Below are positions 42,329 to 42,683 of a DNA stretch of 42,683 nt, in pieces. Made by a program: the position numbers and the translations under genes. How positions within the stretch are numbered: position 1 is the stretch's first letter; every line of letters begins with the position of its first letter. The notes beneath the pieces were generated by a model that was given only the letters and a program-made list of their open reading frames with translations, was not told the DNA's origin and did not search any database. The DNA is taken from positions 1-42,683 of the forward strand of contig JALFJR010000063.1 in the NCBI GenBank assembly GCA_022775005.1, read 5' to 3'. The stretch comes from Parabacteroides sp. GTDB taxonomy: Bacteria > Bacteroidota > Bacteroidia > Bacteroidales > Tannerellaceae.

Positions 42329-42634
42329 TGCTCAAAGAAAAGGTTCACTTTCGTTGAGCAGTCTCCGTGGAACAATCGGGGTGTTTTTGCGCATTTTTCT
42401 TGCCGGCTTCGACCCTGCGGAACACCCTATCAAAGGGGTAGGGACGCAACGTGTTGCGTTAGATGAAGAGAGGATGAGATTGCGGGTTAAGCCCGCAAAG
42501 ACACAGATAGTGAGCCATTTGCGAATGATGTGTAAATAAAGAGAAGAGAAGTTATGTAAGAAAGTGGCGCTTTCGTCGCGCAAACCAACGCCGTTGTTCA
42601 GAAAAATGGGGTGGAGCATCTTTTTCTTTGAGCA
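42329..42634. repeat. 13-bp inverted repeat bounding a 306-bp segment
   Basis: TGCTCAAAGAAAA (42329-42341) is exactly inverted at 42622-42634. A shorter internal copy (TTGAGCA, 42354-42360) pairs with the left arm. The segment between contains the two hairpins. It could be a small non-coding mobile unit or a palindromic repeat cluster; no target duplication was recognised. Confidence 0.4.
42444..42497. repeat. Two adjacent short hairpins
   Basis: ACGCAAC-gt-GTTGCGT (42444-42459) and TGCGGG-ttaag-CCCGCA (42481-42497). The first unit (GGGACGCAAC...GTTGCGT) resembles short palindromic repeats scattered between genes in this order of bacteria. Confidence 0.45.
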
Positions 42635-42637
42635 ACC

Positions 42638-42668
42638 CTTGGTGATTAGGAAAATACGCGTACCTTTG
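42638..42668 (+). promoter_or_regulatory. Bacteroidetes promoter for a gene beyond the right edge
   Basis: CTTG (42638-42641), a 19-bp spacer and TACCTTTG (42661-42668) fit the consensus. The downstream gene starts outside or at the very edge of the window and cannot be named. Confidence 0.55.
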
Positions 42669-42683
42669 TGCTCAAATGTTAGG

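Larger units (their letters stand above)
42207..42683. other. 477-bp gene-free right edge
   Basis: No gene is supported. It holds the A+T-rich leader of the surface-protein gene, the 13-bp inverted repeat (42329-42341 and 42622-42634), two short hairpins (42444-42459 and 42481-42497) and a promoter pointing right (42638-42668). Short open frames here have no coding signal. Confidence 0.5.

Overview
The window looks like a chromosome segment of a Bacteroidales gut bacterium, most likely Parabacteroides or a close relative. The evidence is several promoters of the Bacteroidetes type (TTTG, 19-20 bp, TAnnTTTG), a porX gene, a large surface protein ending in a DUF6383-type domain (frequent in Parabacteroides), and gene orders and families typical of the order (BT_3928 family, DUF1599, smalltalk, DUF4248). 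No rRNA, tRNA or CRISPR array was recognised.

Region 1 (1-3807) is A+T-rich and mobile. It holds the end of an IS256-type insertion sequence, a lipoprotein/XRE-regulator pair, a small serine recombinase, two tiny ORFs, and a large serine recombinase broken by a frameshift. The recombinase runs in frame into the last ~55 codons of a glycoside hydrolase family 2 gene (3808-3975). This looks like the right-hand junction of an integrative element inserted into the 3' end of that gene, with a 28-bp dyad just before the join.

Region 2 (3976-16065) is housekeeping and almost all on the minus strand: a DUF554 membrane protein, a tryptophanase/tyrosine phenol-lyase family enzyme with phenol-lyase-like specificity residues, an Imm17-like protein, tsaE, porX, folE, a SPOR protein, tpiA, a DoxX-type BT_3928 protein, a DUF1599 protein, a LysM/M23 peptidase and recG.

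Region 3 (16079-23520) is an accessory block between recG and ispD. Its core runs DUF4373 protein, TOPRIM primase-helicase, DUF4248 protein, HU-like protein, smalltalk peptide and a collapsed amidase. This is a recurrent but poorly understood Bacteroidales cassette. Upstream lie repeated TTACTACG boxes, a 12-bp palindrome, an unrecognised 327-aa protein, and a divergent three-gene operon with 4-nt overlaps (52 aa, DUF6169-like, MFS transporter).

Region 4 (23498-28287) carries ispD, xseB, xseA and a secreted S8 protease, then an AAA ATPase gene that has lost most of its C-terminal domain but keeps an out-of-frame tail. Region 5 (28400-32345) is a compact fructan/sucrose operon: secreted GH32 hydrolase, fructokinase and sugar permease. 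Region 6 (32482-38120, plus strand) has folP, cdaA (c-di-AMP synthesis), pta-ackA (acetate/ATP formation), pyrH and a helix-hairpin-helix membrane protein, closed by a terminator.

Region 7 (38340-42683) is the 1288-aa surface protein with a beta-helix-like N-terminal part and a C-terminal domain resembling a type IX secretion sorting domain. It is followed by a gene-free edge with hairpins, a 13-bp inverted repeat and a promoter pointing out of the window.
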